Shown here piece after piece: positions 1 through 11,520 of a DNA stretch of 64,000 bases. The notes beneath the pieces were generated by a model, which was given only the letters and a program-made list of their open reading frames with translations, was not told where the DNA came from and searched no databases. The stretch comes from Kitagawia praeruptora (Eukaryota > Streptophyta > Magnoliopsida > Apiales > Apiaceae): NCBI GenBank assembly GCA_037693485.1, contig CM075348.1, forward strand, positions 35,954,501 to 36,018,500, given 5' to 3'. The position numbers and the translations under genes were made by a program. The stretch's first letter is position 1. Every line of letters starts with the position of its first letter.

Positions 1-1746
1 GGTAGAGTGAGTTATCAATGGATAAGGAATATCCGTTGATGGAGTAGTTATAACTGTCAACGGATGGCTAGGCATAGGCGCATCCGTTGATGGAGAAACA
101 TTTGTCAACGGATGAAGGATATCCGTTGATGAAGGAAAGATAGTATCCGTTGAAGTGAAAACCAACACTGAATCTGTGGAGATTGATTTTAAAGAAGAGG
201 CCACAAATAGTGTTGTGAATTCAGGAATGGAAGATTGATGGCCCAACAAATCATCTAAAAGATGATGACCACCAATTGTTGAGTGGGGCTTCTCCAAGAA
301 TTTTAAAGATGGAGAATCAGGAATTGATGTAGATATCATATCCACATCCAGAGATGGAGTTGGTGATGATGGATTAAAATGTGTATCGATTTGAAGGTTA
401 AGATCAAGGGGCTGTGACTCCACATTTATTGAAGTCACATCAAACTGAATTTGAGAAGGTACAGTTGCCTGTACTGTGTGTGCACCCTGTGATGCCCCAA
501 TGGTTTTGGATTTTACTCTTCTACCATAGGTTTTTGAGAGAGGGCTATCTGTGTCTCTTGCCCTTTTGTGCAGAGTTCCTGTAGTGGAACTTAAATCAGT
601 AGTCATACCCTGTTGAGAGGATGTAACTAGAATTTGGCTTGTAGGTTCATTAACAGTCTTTTGAGAGACTGAAATGTTGGTTGCACCTGCCTCACATTCC
701 TTATCCTTAGGGCTTCTTTGATGTTCACCCTGTCCCTCACCACTCATTACCACCTTCACACTCCCCTCAAGAGTTTTGGTAGGTTTTACAACAGGTGTCT
801 TTTGAGAGACACTTGAGGTTTGCTTTTTAGATTGTGGTTTTGGAACATTGGATTTGGTCACTTTGGTAGGAGCCTGTTTGGTCACAACTACAGACTCCAT
901 TGTGACACTAGAAGGCAAATAAATTTGGGGGTTAGAGATAGGAGTTTCAGGGTTAGATACAGTTACATGAACAATTGGTAGATATACCAATTGTACTTCT
1001 GTATTTAAGTTCATTCGAATCAAATCACTTAAGACTCTTTTCTCCTGAACAAAACAATTGAACTTGCTATCCGGGTTAGCAATGGATAGCTCATTCTCAG
1101 ATACATGCAGTGCTAAGAGCATAAAAAATCTAGCAAAATAGATATTCTTGCTCCTAGTTTCCTTTTTACCTAATTTCGCTGCTATCTCATACATGACTAG
1201 TGTGCCAAAGTTATAGAATTTATCAGTCAAAAGCATACACATCATAACTAGCATGGAATGGGTAACAACATCAAAATTACTAATTTTGCCAGAAAAAGTT
1301 TTAATGAAGGCATCACAAAAATAACTCCATTATTTAACCATACCTTTCCTAACAATTTTCCCTAAGTTCTCAGTACTAATGGCATAATTTATGGAATTAA
1401 GCATGGCAACAATTTCAGCATTACTGGGTACTTCCAGACAATTATTCTCAGGCAATTTTAAACAAGCAGTTATCACATCAGAATTAACTACATAGTTTTT
1501 ACCCTTTAAAGAAAAAGCAAGTGTACCGTCTGTGCCAATGTACTCAGCAGATGCCCACACCTCTTCAATTACCTCGTAGATTAGAGGAGTGGTGGCAGTC
1601 ATAGCATATGACAGTTCGCATTTCTTCACGAAATTCATCATGGTGTGATAAGCTTCTGGAGCATTCACTGTATCAACAAAGGCCGCGAAATTGTTCTTCT
1701 CATAGGTAAACCCAGTGGAAGACATCATCTTAACAATAGGCGCCAT
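1..1746 (-). pseudogene. Extra ORF downstream of copia pol (env position), one internal stop, continues past window edge
   Basis: A minus-strand frame opens with ATG at 1744-1746 (MAPIVKMMSSTGF). Apart from one TAA at 1330-1332 it stays open to base 1, giving at least 581 codons with the end outside the window. Residues 1 to about 230 look like a globular domain (YAMTATTPLIYEVIEEVWAS, then after the stop FCDAFIKTFSGKISNF, MLLTDKFYNFG, YFARFFMLLALHVSENEL). From memory this resembles the 'putative plant transposon protein' domain of other plant retroelements. The rest is Ser/Thr/Pro/Lys-rich and low in complexity, with STD and HPLT peptides produced by CAACGGAT/ATCCGTTG repeats read in both orientations. 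No signal peptide or convincing membrane segment is visible, so an envelope role is not supported. Confidence 0.75.
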
Positions 1747-2253
1747 TGAAGTGTTTGAACTTTTGTTGCGGAGAGTTTTAGTGAAGAAGATGCAATTAAC
1801 TTATGAGATTATTGAAAATGAATGAAAGTGAGATGTGAGAGCACAAGACAACCTTTTATATTTTTCAAGAATTAAAAATGAAATAATTAAAAGTAATTAC
1901 TCCATTGGACAAAAGTAACTGTCAGATAATAAATGAAAAGAAAAGAAGTACAGCCATGACTAAATATACACGTTCACCAACAGCTATAATAAAAAATTAA
2001 TGTATATCAACGGATATAGAATGGACGGTTGAGAAACAGTTTATCCATCGATGACGTGGACAACCTGTTATCCATTGACATACGAAAATCTAGTAATGTG
2101 TTTATACTACCAACGGATAAAAGGATATCCGTTGATAAGCAAATTTTGCCTTAGATAAAATTTCTGCAGAAAATTTTCTGAGAGTTTTTAATTCTCGAGT
2201 AAATCAAAACACATTTCTAGCTGCAATCCAGTATGATCAGATATCACTAGGAA
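1747..2253 (-). other. Spacer between copia pol and the extra ORF
   Basis: About 500 bases without a coding frame separate the pol stop from the extra ORF start. The stretch is AT-rich and holds three exact copies of the CAACGGAT/ATCCGTTG word (2007-2015, 2111-2118, 2127-2136) plus near copies around 2041 and 2066. It would be the leader of any subgenomic or spliced transcript for the extra ORF. Confidence 0.6.
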
Positions 2254-5055
2254 TTATGAAAAATTAAGCATACCTAGTTCACCTACCAATCTTGTGAATG
2301 AAGATTCATCAAGAGGCTTGGTGAAGATATCTGCAAGCTGCATTTCACTTGGCACAAAGTGCATTTCTATTGTACCATTCATCACATGCTCTCTAATGAA
2401 GTGGTATTTGATGTCAATATGCTTGGTTCTCGAATGTTGCACTGGATTCTCTGTGATGGCAATAGCACTTGTGTTGTCACATAAAATTGGAATCTTCTCA
2501 ACTTTTAGACCATAGTCAATAAGTTGATTTTTCATCCAAAGAATCTGTGCACAACAACTTCCAGCAGCAATGTACTCAGCTTCAGCTGTAGAAGTGGAGA
2601 CTGAGTTCTGTTTCTTACTGAACCATGACACAAGCCTGTTTCCTAGAAATTGACAGGAACCTGTAGTACTTTTCCTATCAATTCTGCAACCTGCATAATC
2701 TGCATCTGAATAGCCAATTAGATCAAAGCCAGAATCTCTTGGGTGCCAAATGCCAAGGTTTGGTGTTCCCTTGAGATACCTGAAAATTCTCTTAATAGCA
2801 ATCAAGTGAGACTCTCTAGGGTCAGCTTGAAATCTAGCACAAAGACATGTGGAAAACATTATATCAAGTCTACTAGCTGTTAGATATAGAAGTGAGCCTA
2901 CCATGCCTCTATAGCTTGAGATGTCCACAGACTTTTCCTTAGTATTCAACTCAAGCTTAGTTGCAGTGGCCATAGGTGTTTTTGCAGAGGCACAATCCAT
3001 TAAGTCAAATTTCTTTAAAAGATCATAAATATATTTTGTTTGACTTATGAAAATGCCCTCATTAACTTGCTTCACTTGTAAACCAAGAAAGTAAGTTAAT
3101 TCACCCATCATGCTCATTTCATACCTACTTTGCATAAGTTTGGCAAACCTTTTACACAGCTTCTCATCTGTAGACCCAAAAATAATATCATCTACATAGA
3201 TTTGAACAAGTATTGAAGAACCATTGACATTTCTATGAAATAAGGTTTTATCTACTGTACCTCTAGTGAAGTGATTCTCCAAAAGAAATTGAGATAAAGT
3301 GTCATACCAGGCTCTTGGTGCTTGATTCAAACCATAAAGTGCTTTCATGAGAAGATATACATATTCTGGAAATTCTGGATCTTCAAAGCCAGGAGGTTGA
3401 TGGACATATACCTCTTCTTCCAGTTCCCCATTTAGAAAGGCACTTTTGACATCCATCTGATAGACTTTGAAATTGGCATGTGCTGCATAGGCTAGGAAAA
3501 TTCTAATTGCCTCAAGTCTTGCCACTGGAGCAAAAGTTTCATCAAAATCTATCCCTTCTTCTTGAGAATAACCCTTTGCCACTAATCTAGCTTTATTCCT
3601 CACAATTATGCCATTTTCATCAGTCTTATTCTTGAGAACCCATTTGGTACCTATGACACTTCTATCATCAAGTTTGGGCACAAGCTTCCATACTTTATTT
3701 CTCTCAAATTGGTTTAGCTCTTCTTGCATTGCTAAGACCCAATCTGGATCTAGAAGGGCATCTTCCACTTTCTTAGGTTCCTCTTGAGACAGGAAACTAC
3801 TGTATAGGCATTCTGCTTGTGTGGCCCTCCTAGTTTGGACTCTTGAGTTTGAGTCACCAATGATTAACTCAAAAGGATGATCTCTGGTCCATTTTCTTGA
3901 AGGTGGAAGGTTTGATCTAGATGAGGTTGCTTCATCTGAATGAGCATGATCTTGTTGATTGGTCATTGAGTTTTGACTTTGAGAAACTCCCCCTGAGTTT
4001 GTTGTCCTTGCGGAATTATGAAGTTGACTGTCAACGGATGCATCATTTTGTCTATCAACGGATGCTCCATTTTGCCTGTCGACGGATGCATGAGAATGCC
4101 TGTCAACGGATGCATCTGATGCTCCAATATAACTGTCAACGGATGCTTCATTTCCAGTGTTAGCATCACTTCTAGTTGGACCAACAACTCTAGGTGAATT
4201 TTCATGGTCATGATCTTCATTTTCCTCATCATCATCAATGTACATTCTTCCTTCTACCTCATTTTCAAATTTCAACTTTTCATGGAAGCCTTCATCATTT
4301 AGACCTAGAATCTTTTGATCATCAAACACAACATGTACAGATTCCATAACAATGTTGGTTCTTAGATTGTAGACTCTATAGGCTTTCCCTGCTGCATACC
4401 CAACAAAGATAGCTTCATCTGCCTTTGCTTCAAATTTGCCCAAGTTATCTCCATGATTCCTTAGCACAAAACACTTACATCCAAAGACATGAAGGAAAGC
4501 TAAAGTTGGTTTCTTGTTGGTAAATAACTGATAAGGAGTCATTCCTCTAGCTTGATTGACCAAGGAAATATTCTGAGTGAAACAGGCAGTGTTGACAGCT
4601 TCAGCCCAGAAATATGTTGGCAATCTTGATTCACTTAGCATTGTTCTAGCTGCTTCAATGAGAGTTCTATTTTTCCTTTCAACAACCCCATTTTGTTGAG
4701 GTGTTCTAGCAGCAGAAAACTCATGGACAATTCCATTCTCTTCACAGAAAATCTTCATTGTGGAATTTTTGAATTCAGTGCCATTGTCACTCCCGATTCT
4801 TTGTACTTTGACTTCAGAACCATTGTTTACTAGTCTGAGATGATTGATGATGATTTCACTTGCACAATATTTGGAGTGCAGAAAGAATGTCCATGTAAAC
4901 TTAGAAAAATTATCTACAATCACCAGACAATATTTCTTCTTTGAAATGGACATGACATTTACTGGACCAAATAAGTCCATATGCAGCAATTGAAGTAGCT
5001 TAACAATGGATGACTCTGTCTTGCTCTTGAAAGATGATTTCTTTTGTTTTCCTAA
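2254..5055 (-). pseudogene. pol: Copia pol: integrase, reverse transcriptase and RNase H
   Basis: The frame reads from a TAA at 5056-5058 to the stop at 2254. The integrase core begins near the first ATG (LLHMDLFGPV), with the second Asp in IGSDNGTEF and the Glu in QQNGVVERKNRT, giving a complete DDE set. A Ser/Asp-rich linker follows, in which five ATCCGTTGA-type repeats encode ASVDRQ-like peptides (4031-4144). Reverse transcriptase runs from about WVLAMQEELNQF through FAPVARLEAIR and YQMDVKSAFLNG to the catalytic IYVDDIIFG. RNase H follows (SDADYAGCRIDRKSTTG, STAEAEYIAA, CDNTSAI, TKHIDIKYHFI). The sequence fits the SIRE/Maximus lineage. It is separated from protease only by one in-frame TAA where a Gln codon is expected after the CDAC motif. 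Confidence 0.92.
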
Positions 5056-5634
5056 TTAACAGGCATCACACAATCCATCCTTGATGAACTCCAATTGAGG
5101 GATTCCTCTAGCTAGATCCTTTCTTACCAAATCATTCGTAACTTTAAAATTCAAATGTGATAGCTTTTTATGCCATAGCCAACTCTCATCCTTGCTTGCT
5201 TTGCTGAAGAGACAAGTGATGGATTCTGAGCATACTGAATTGAAGTCAGCTATGTAAACATTTCCTTTTCTAAAGCCTGTCAATACCACATTGTTGTCTT
5301 CCTTGGTAGAAACAACACAGGCTTCTTTTGTGAACTTTACTTCATAGTCTTTGTCACAAATTTGACTGACACTCAGCAAATTGTGCTTCAAACCTTCAAC
5401 TAAAGCCACTTCTTCAATGATGACATTGTCCTTTGAAATCAAGCCATATCCCTTAGTATATCCTTTGCTGTCATCTCCAAAGGTAATTCTAGGGCCAGCT
5501 GCCTCCTTGAACTCTTTGAGCAGGGTTGAATCTCCTGTCATGTGCCTTGAGCATCCACTGTCTAGGTACCATAGATTCCTTCTATTTCCCTGCACACATT
5601 CCAAAATACAAATCAAGTTGATTTTGGTACCCAA
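5056..5634 (-). pseudogene. Copia protease and GAG-pre-integrase zinc region
   Basis: This minus-strand frame of 192 codons contains the aspartic protease motif LWYLDSGCSRHMTGD near residues 21-35, a glycine-rich FGDDSKGYTKGYG segment, and the LLSVSQICD motif. The pre-integrase zinc finger follows, with histidines in LWHKKLSHL and the closing CDAC. The frame differs from gag upstream: the two frames overlap by 22 bases at 5613-5634, and one missing base would explain the switch. It ends in a TAA where this family normally continues as CDAC-Gln, so this looks like a nonsense mutation, not a natural boundary. Confidence 0.88.
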
Positions 5635-7538
5635 GTTTCCTTGGGTCCTTTCTTGTTAGCCTTTGGTTTTGCACTCTTAGCAATCTTCATTTTAGGTGTA
5701 GATGCTTGAGTGATAGGTTTTGACAGATGCTCATTTGCATAAATATTTGATGCATGCATTTGTGGAAAATTGGCATACATATTATTCATGCTAGGAATGC
5801 TCCATGACATTTGTGGCATATTCACAGATTGAAAATAAGGATTAGACACACATGGCATGTTCACATATGAATTTGAAAAACTAGCATTTTGATACAAACC
5901 AGGCATAACAGGCATTGTAGGCATACATGGTATTGTTTGAGGTATATGAACAGGAGCCTTGTTAACAATCTTGCAATTAGAAGATAGGTGATTGACACTA
6001 TTAAAATTACTACAAGTTTTCCTAGGGGCAAACTTGTCAGGAGAATAATTGTTTTTCCTATTGATGCCTATCTTACCATTTTTATTCTTTTTCTTTTTAC
6101 CCTCAGTTTCTACCTTTTCATTATCTGATTTACCAACAGCCTTTTTGTTAGGTAAATCACCTGCCTTAGCCTTCCCACTAGATTTGGTTTGGCTACTCTC
6201 ACCACTAACAAAGTTCTTGTTGACAGGACCATACTTAATATCCAGTTTCTTGAGTTCCTTCTTACTAACAAACTTTTTGTTAGTCGACGGATACCTCTCA
6301 TCCGTTGATGGTTCATCTGTCAACGGATGATCACTATCCGTTGATCCATAAATAGTCTCTAGATCCTCAAGGCTAGGTTCTAGCTCCTTTTTCTTTTGAG
6401 TCCAGGTATCCTTCACAAATGATTCTATTCCCTGGACTTCTATTTTGTTTTGTGAAATATTCCTACAACTTTGAAATTTAGCAATTATCCCTTGTTCCTT
6501 TTCCAGCTGCTCTCTTAAAATTAGTTCTCTTTTTAACACAGCTTCAAGTTCACTTTTAGCATCATTGCAATCAACTCTCATTTTCTCAAATTCTAGAAAT
6601 TGAATTTCTAGAGCATCATTTCTATCACTTAAAAACAGATTAGTCTCTTTAATCCTATTGTTCTCTTTAGTAAGTGATTTAAGAGTAACACTCAAGTGAT
6701 ATAGTTCAGTAGACATTTCATCTATAACACTATTGCATTCCTCTTTGGTGAGCTCAGAGAGATTAGTAGAAAATACCTGATTGCTAGCTGAACTTGCTTC
6801 CTGCTCAGAATCATCCATCAATGCAAGGTTTACAAACTCAGCATCATCATCAGAATAATTTCCATCAGCAGCCCAGTCATACTCTTGGGTCATGAATGCC
6901 TTTCCTTTTTGTCTGAGAAGATCAAAATATTTCTTCTTGTAGTCAACAGTTTCAGTTGGCTTTCCCTTGTTCTCAGATCTAGGCTTCCTGCATTCACTTA
7001 TCATGTGACCAGCAATTCCACAATTGTAGCATTTAATTTTAGATTTATCCACATGGTTTCTTGTGGAAAAATCCTTGTTAAATGGCTTGGCCACCCTAGA
7101 GTTTCTTCTGAATTTCAGCTTAGAGAATCTCCTAGATAGAAAGGCTAAATGCTCATCTATCTCATCCAATTCATCCTGCTGAAGGACACTCATTTCTTCA
7201 GACACTTTTTCCTTGCTTTTGCTTGATTCTGCTCTACCTTCACAAACCTCCCTGTTTGGTGCAGATTTAACAGCTTCAGTCCTCTTCTCCTCCTTTTGCT
7301 CTAAGTTGGCAACAAGTGCAACTGGCCCACTTTTCTTTTGGGCCTTCTCAATCTCTTCATCCTGCTCCATTTCTAGTTCATATGTCTTTAAAGTTCCATA
7401 GAGCCTTTCAAGAGTAAATGTCTTGTACTCTTGAGTGTTTCTTAGAGAAACAGTCATTGGCTTCCACTCTTTGGGCAGTGATCTCAGAAATTTGAGATTA
7501 GAATCTTTCACTTGGTAGATTCTTCCATACAGTTTCAA
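5613..7538 (-). pseudogene. gag: Copia gag, central and C-terminal part with zinc knuckle
   Basis: The 641-codon minus-strand frame begins in the UBN2-type capsid region (LKFLRSLPKEWKPMTVSLR, ERLYGTLKTYELE) and continues into a basic segment with a CCHC zinc knuckle CYNCGIAGHMISEC. A long acidic and coiled-coil-like stretch follows (TKENNRIKETNLFLSDRNDA to LREQLEKEQ). Then comes a Lys/Asn-rich part, a second degenerate knuckle (CSNFNSVNHLSSNC) and a Met/Pro-rich tail that runs up to the protease. Three exact copies of the CAACGGAT/ATCCGTTG word (6300-6345) are translated here as PSTDE/HPLTDE-type peptides. The 5' edge is a frameshift near 7540-7550 caused by one missing base in an A run. Confidence 0.88.
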
Positions 7539-7543
7539 GCCAT

Positions 7544-7892
7544 TCAGTAGCTTTGAAATCTACTAAATGTGTCATTCAATGTCTCTCCATTCTTGAAATG
7601 GAAGTGCTCATACTGTTGGATTAGTAGTTGCATCTTGTTCTCCCTTATCTGTTCCTTACCTTCACAAAGGGTTTGAACAATGTCCCATACTTCCTTGGAG
7701 GTAGTACAGTTGATAACATTATCAACCATGTCTGTTTCTAAGCCATTAAACAGAATATTCATGGTCTTTTTATCTTTGTGGACTTCTGCGATGTCTTCAG
7801 TACTCCACTCAGAAACAGGTTTGGGAATGTAAGTGTCTGGTGCATCTGCAGCAAGGCCGACTCTTGACGCAGTCTTCATTGGAACATGAGGA
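7544..7892 (-). pseudogene. gag: Copia gag, capsid segment between solo LTR and frameshift
   Basis: About 116 codons of gag read on the minus strand from the solo LTR boundary to a TGA at 7544-7546. Recognisable parts are TYIPKPVSEWSTEDIAEVHK, MNILFNGLETDMVDNVINC and EVWDIVQTLCEGKEQIRENK, typical of the UBN2 gag family. It is continuous with the N-terminal piece at 9379-9531 once the 1476-bp solo LTR and one copy of the CCCTT duplication are ignored. It is out of frame with the following gag segment by one base. Confidence 0.85.
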
Positions 7893-7897
7893 CCCTT

Positions 7898-9373
7898 TGA
7901 TAAGTGGATTTATATCCACTTGGAGCATTCTAAATCGGCTTAAATTGATTGTCTTGGGCTCAAGTTTCTTGTAGTTTTGATGTGTTTTGTTTAGTTGTGC
8001 AGATTTACAAGGATGTTGATTATGGTGGATGTTTTTGTCGTTTTTGGAGATTTAATTTATTAAAATTCGGATTTATTGGGCTGCACGCGTGAGATTCACT
8101 GTTTGGGCCATATCTTGAGTTCTATAAGTCTGTTTTCAGCCCGTAAGCAGTCCACGCGAAGATAACGAGATTCTCTATCATTCTAAGGTGGTCCAGAGGT
8201 CCAATTACGTTTGTGACGTTCCAGAAAAACTGAAGAAAAGTCAGCTACGAATTTCCCTTAAAAAACAGAATCAGTTTAGGAAACGTATTTTGCAGAAATT
8301 CTATTATAATTCTGTTTTGGTATTTTCTTGCTGGGCAAGACTTTTAGAGCCTATTTAAACACATCCTACCATTGTAATAGAGATATACACAATATCATAG
8401 CTTTATTATTGTAACCAGCTCAGATCTGCAAGGGAGAAAAGGAGAGAAGGATTCAACGCTCGTGACAAGCAACGGACCTAGATCTACTTCATCTTTTGTT
8501 CTAGATTTGTTTTCTCAAACTCTTGTTTATTAATATAATTACGTCTTTTATTCATATTTTGTTATTTACCATGTTTTCATCAAATCCCATGGTGACGAAA
8601 GGTTTAATTATGAACTAATCGTTGTCATGGGATCCTAGTGGATTTATCTATGTAGCTTAGTAGTTTGCATGCCTTAAAGATTTATGTGTGGTGAATACTT
8701 GATATCCTTGTATGGTTAATCTTAATGCTTTTGGATGCGTAGCTAACATCTAAATTGAATTGTTAATCTCTTGTGAAGCGAGAGTGGATCTTGAGATTTA
8801 GAACTTGCCATGCTAGCATAGGTTCATAATTGTTTATCAATATGATTCGTGGTGTGAGATGAAAATACTTATACTGCCCTGTGTGATCTTTATGGATAAC
8901 TTGTTCTTCAACCGTTATGTTTTCAAATTCTATAGAGATATAGGGTCTAAACATAATTGGTGCCTACTCATCATCTATCTCTTTTGTGGATGTATGCGTA
9001 GATTGGTACTAGTATACCGAGAGGTAACTTTTACTCTTTTCGTGTTATTCGATCAGATATCAAAACCATCGCATGTTTTAATTAAAGGCTGCAACTCTAA
9101 GTGAAGTAGATGATGAAATTAGGATTCCATGTTTTATTCTCATATTAGTAATTCGACTTTAATCTCTTTAATTAGTTAATCTTTAGTTTGATAATTAATT
9201 TAGTAGTTAATAAAAATCCAATTTGTTATTTGTCTTAGCAGTGGATAAAAACCATACATCGGTGCATAGGTACATTAATTGAATTGAACACCATTCTAGA
9301 TCTCTGTGGGAACGAACTTGATTTAATCATATATTACTTGTGACAACGTGCGCTTGCGTGATTTTGCATAACA
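7898..9373 (+). mobile_element. Solo LTR, 1476 bp, inserted in copia gag
   Basis: The block starts TGATAAGTGG and ends GCATAACA and is flanked on both sides by the 5-bp direct repeat CCCTT (7893-7897 and 9374-9378). It splits the gag coding frame cleanly. It has no coding capacity and no primer site or polypurine tract, so it is a solo LTR. The plus orientation is inferred from a TTTAAA box near 8350 and from the terminal CTCTGTGGGAACGAAC and ACAACGTGCGCTTGCG segments, which look like the 3' end of Ty3/gypsy LTRs. It lacks the ATCCGTTGAT word that is common in the host element. Confidence 0.88.
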
Positions 9374-9378
9374 CCCTT

Positions 9379-9531
9379 CTCAATGCAATCTACAAAACCT
9401 TCATCAATAGACATGAGATGTAGACGCATTTTTACTTTCCAGTGAAAGTAATTTTCTCTATCAAGAACTGGTATCTTTACTCCATAATCCTTCTTAGACA
9501 TGTTGGAAGTATGTTGATCTTTAAACTTCAA
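9379..9531 (-). pseudogene. gag: Copia gag N-terminus, cut by solo LTR
   Basis: The minus strand encodes the gag start with the hallmark IPVLDRENYFHWKVKMRLHL and IDEGFVDCIEKG. The likely start is the Met of MSKKDYG or the upstream MKFKDQH. After the glycine the frame runs into the inserted solo LTR. The primer-binding site lies a few bases upstream of the start side, so the leader is very short. Confidence 0.85.
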
Positions 9532-9546
9532 ATATATTAGAAGCTT

Positions 9547-9558
9547 GCTCTGATACCA
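9547..9558 (-). other. Primer-binding site for initiator tRNA-Met
   Basis: The minus strand reads TGGTATCAGAGC, the standard plant tRNA-iMet primer site, two bases inside the LTR end at 9561. It fixes the orientation of the copia element and the LTR boundary. Confidence 0.92.
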
Positions 9559-9560
9559 AT

Positions 9561-10543
9561 TGTTATTCCCAGATTACACACTTGTATAATTGTAGAAAGG
9601 GGGGGTTGAATACAATTCTTGATATTTATAAATTTCTGATAAGAATCACAGAAATCTATAAGGAGATAATTGCTGAATGAGAAATGATTCACAAACACAT
9701 AAAAAATCAGGTGGTTAAATGTACCACCTGAGACTTTTATTCGAAGAAAACTCTGTGATACAAATGTACACAGCTTCTGTTTTACAACTCTTTGCTTCTA
9801 AGGATATTCAAGAAACCCTAAGCAAATATGTCTGTTTTCTTGGTTTTTAAAGAGTTGCTACACTTGGTTATATATCCCAAGTTTACAAGTACTACAGGAA
9901 TAAGATAATATTAATCTAATTCAAGTTGACTTGCTACTCCACTCTAAATCCACATGTAGCCGAAAGGTTGTCCTTGTGAACAGATATGTCCCCTGCACCT
10001 TTCTTGTATGTACTGTGTAAATGGAATGCTTATTTCTTCTATGTTTCCAAAGTATGGCTGCCATACTGCTTTTTATACCTACTATCAACCCATGTGATCT
10101 GTCAGTCAAACCTGTCCTTATCAACTGCTAATTCCCAGCTAGCATAGAAGAAAGTGTCAATGATTATCCGTTGATGTTGTACACTCTCATCCGTTGATGG
10201 TAATTTGAGCTGTATCCGTTGATATTGTAGATTTGAGTTGTATCCGTTGATAGAGTTTTGTTCTCATCTGTTGATACACTTTCACTTAGACAGAATTACA
10301 TAGCATGGCTTATTTACAATTGGCTACCCTATTCTGCCTATCCATTGATGGTCAACATGACTCTGAATAAAAACACTATCAACTGATAACATAGAGATAT
10401 TGCAGTATGCTACAAAACCTCATCCGTTGATGAGCTACCTGTCAATGGATAGAGTTATAATGTCTCATCCGTTGACAGTTACAAAACATGACTTATACAA
10501 TTTTGATTGTGAAGTTATCATCAAGTACAACATATTCCTAACA
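9561..10543 (-). repeat. 5' LTR of SIRE-type copia element
   Basis: The LTR is 983 bp with TGTTA...TAACA ends (minus-strand start TGTTAGGAATATG, end GGGAATAACA). A TATATAAC box on the minus strand near 9870-9880 is a promoter candidate. The upstream part (10161-10475) holds six exact copies and several one-mismatch copies of ATCCGTTGAT or its complement, a density consistent with reiterated regulatory boxes. The outer edge touches CCATT, the presumed 5-bp target duplication. Confidence 0.9.
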
Positions 10544-10907
10544 CCATTTTTTTTAAAGCCATACGTCTAAACTTTCTTCATCAAAAACTTGGGAGCAAGT
10601 TCTTCAAAAAAAAAAAAAAACTTGGGAGGAAGTTAAAGAAAATTAAATAACCACCCTTTTTTTCTAGGGAAATTACCCCATATACTATCTTTTCAAAACT
10701 ATTTTCAAAAATACTACCACTTTAAAAGTTATTTACAAAAATACTATCTTTTAAGTTTTATTTTCAAAAATACTATCTTTTAAGTTTTATTTTCAAAAAT
10801 ACGATTTGCAACCTATGTAATCTTTTGTATATATGGGCGGCGCCAGCCGCAACTTTTAATTTTTGGTTGCAAATGTTGGAAAGGTTGCAAATGAATATCC
10901 GAAATTC

Positions 10908-10945
10908 AAGTTCCAGTTTTCAGTTGTCATTTTCGACCATTTTTT

Positions 10946-10978
<33 letters not shown>

Positions 10979-11023
10979 TTTTAAAAAAATGGTCGAAAAT
11001 GACAACTGAAAACTGGAACTTGA
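10908..11023. repeat. Inverted repeat with (TA)n loop
   Basis: Arms of about 45 bp (AAGTTCCAGTTTTCAGTTGT and on to ATGGTCGAAAATGACAACTG) are almost perfectly complementary around a (TA)n core with T and A runs. The same arms recur at about 11147-11198 and 11520-11573, where the (TA)n loop is split by the foldback MITE. Confidence 0.85.
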
Positions 11024-11198
11024 ACTTCCAGTTTTTAGTTTTCAGTTTCAATTTTCGGTTGCATATAAGGTTGCATATGAGGTTGCGTAGCAACCTCATA
11101 TGCAACCTTATATGCTATATAGGGGAGCAGACGAATTTCCGATTGCAAGTTCCAGTTTTCAGTTGTCATTTTCGACCAGTTTTTTGAAATATATATAT

Positions 11199-11473
11199 GG
11201 GTCCTGGTCCCTGACAATCGATTATCAGGGACCAGTTATTGAACAATCTGCTTCTAAGCCGTTGGATCAACGATCCAACGGCCCCCCTGAATTACAAAAA
11301 AATTTCCTGTCCGCTATAATTTTTCGCGGATAGGACAGAACCTATCTGCAGAAAATTATAGCGGACATGCAATTTTTTTTGTAATCCATGGGGGCCATTG
11401 GATCGTTGATCCAACGGCTTAGTAACAGATTGTTAAATAACTGGTCCCTGACAATCGATTGTCAGGGACCAAC

Positions 11474-11477
<4 letters not shown>
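11199..11477. mobile_element. Foldback MITE in a (TA)n tract (GGTCCCTGACAAT family)
   Basis: The 279-bp element is nearly palindromic along its whole length: GGTCCCTGACAATCGAT at both ends in inverted orientation, CCGTTGGATCAACGATCCAA and its mirror, then TGTCCGCTATAATTTT on both sides of the centre. It sits between ATATATAT tracts. A second member is at 15260-15542. No transposase is present. Confidence 0.85.

Positions 11478-11520
<43 letters not shown>

Larger units (their letters stand above)
1..10543 (-). mobile_element. Ty1/copia LTR retrotransposon, SIRE type, right-hand 10.5 kb
   Basis: The minus strand carries, in order, an LTR (9561-10543), a tRNA-iMet-type primer site, gag, protease, integrase, reverse transcriptase, RNase H and an extra ORF in the position of the env-like gene of SIRE elements. 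The integrase-before-RT order is that of copia. The 3' LTR must lie left of base 1. Gag is interrupted by a solo LTR, and there are two further frameshifts and two in-frame stops, so this copy cannot encode its proteins intact. The base after the LTR starts CCATT, the probable target duplication; the duplicated segment at 13538 preserves the same sequence without the insertion. The word ATCCGTTGAT recurs throughout the element. Confidence 0.93.

Noticed and set aside
2294..2515. Plus-strand open frame opposite copia pol
   Set aside because: It is the complement of the RNase H region, with no domain of its own; the same holds for the other plus-strand frames in 3900-7400.
1..10500. Repeated decamer as a CRISPR array
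   Set aside because: Spacing is irregular, both orientations occur, repeats lie inside coding frames, and the DNA is a plant retroelement.
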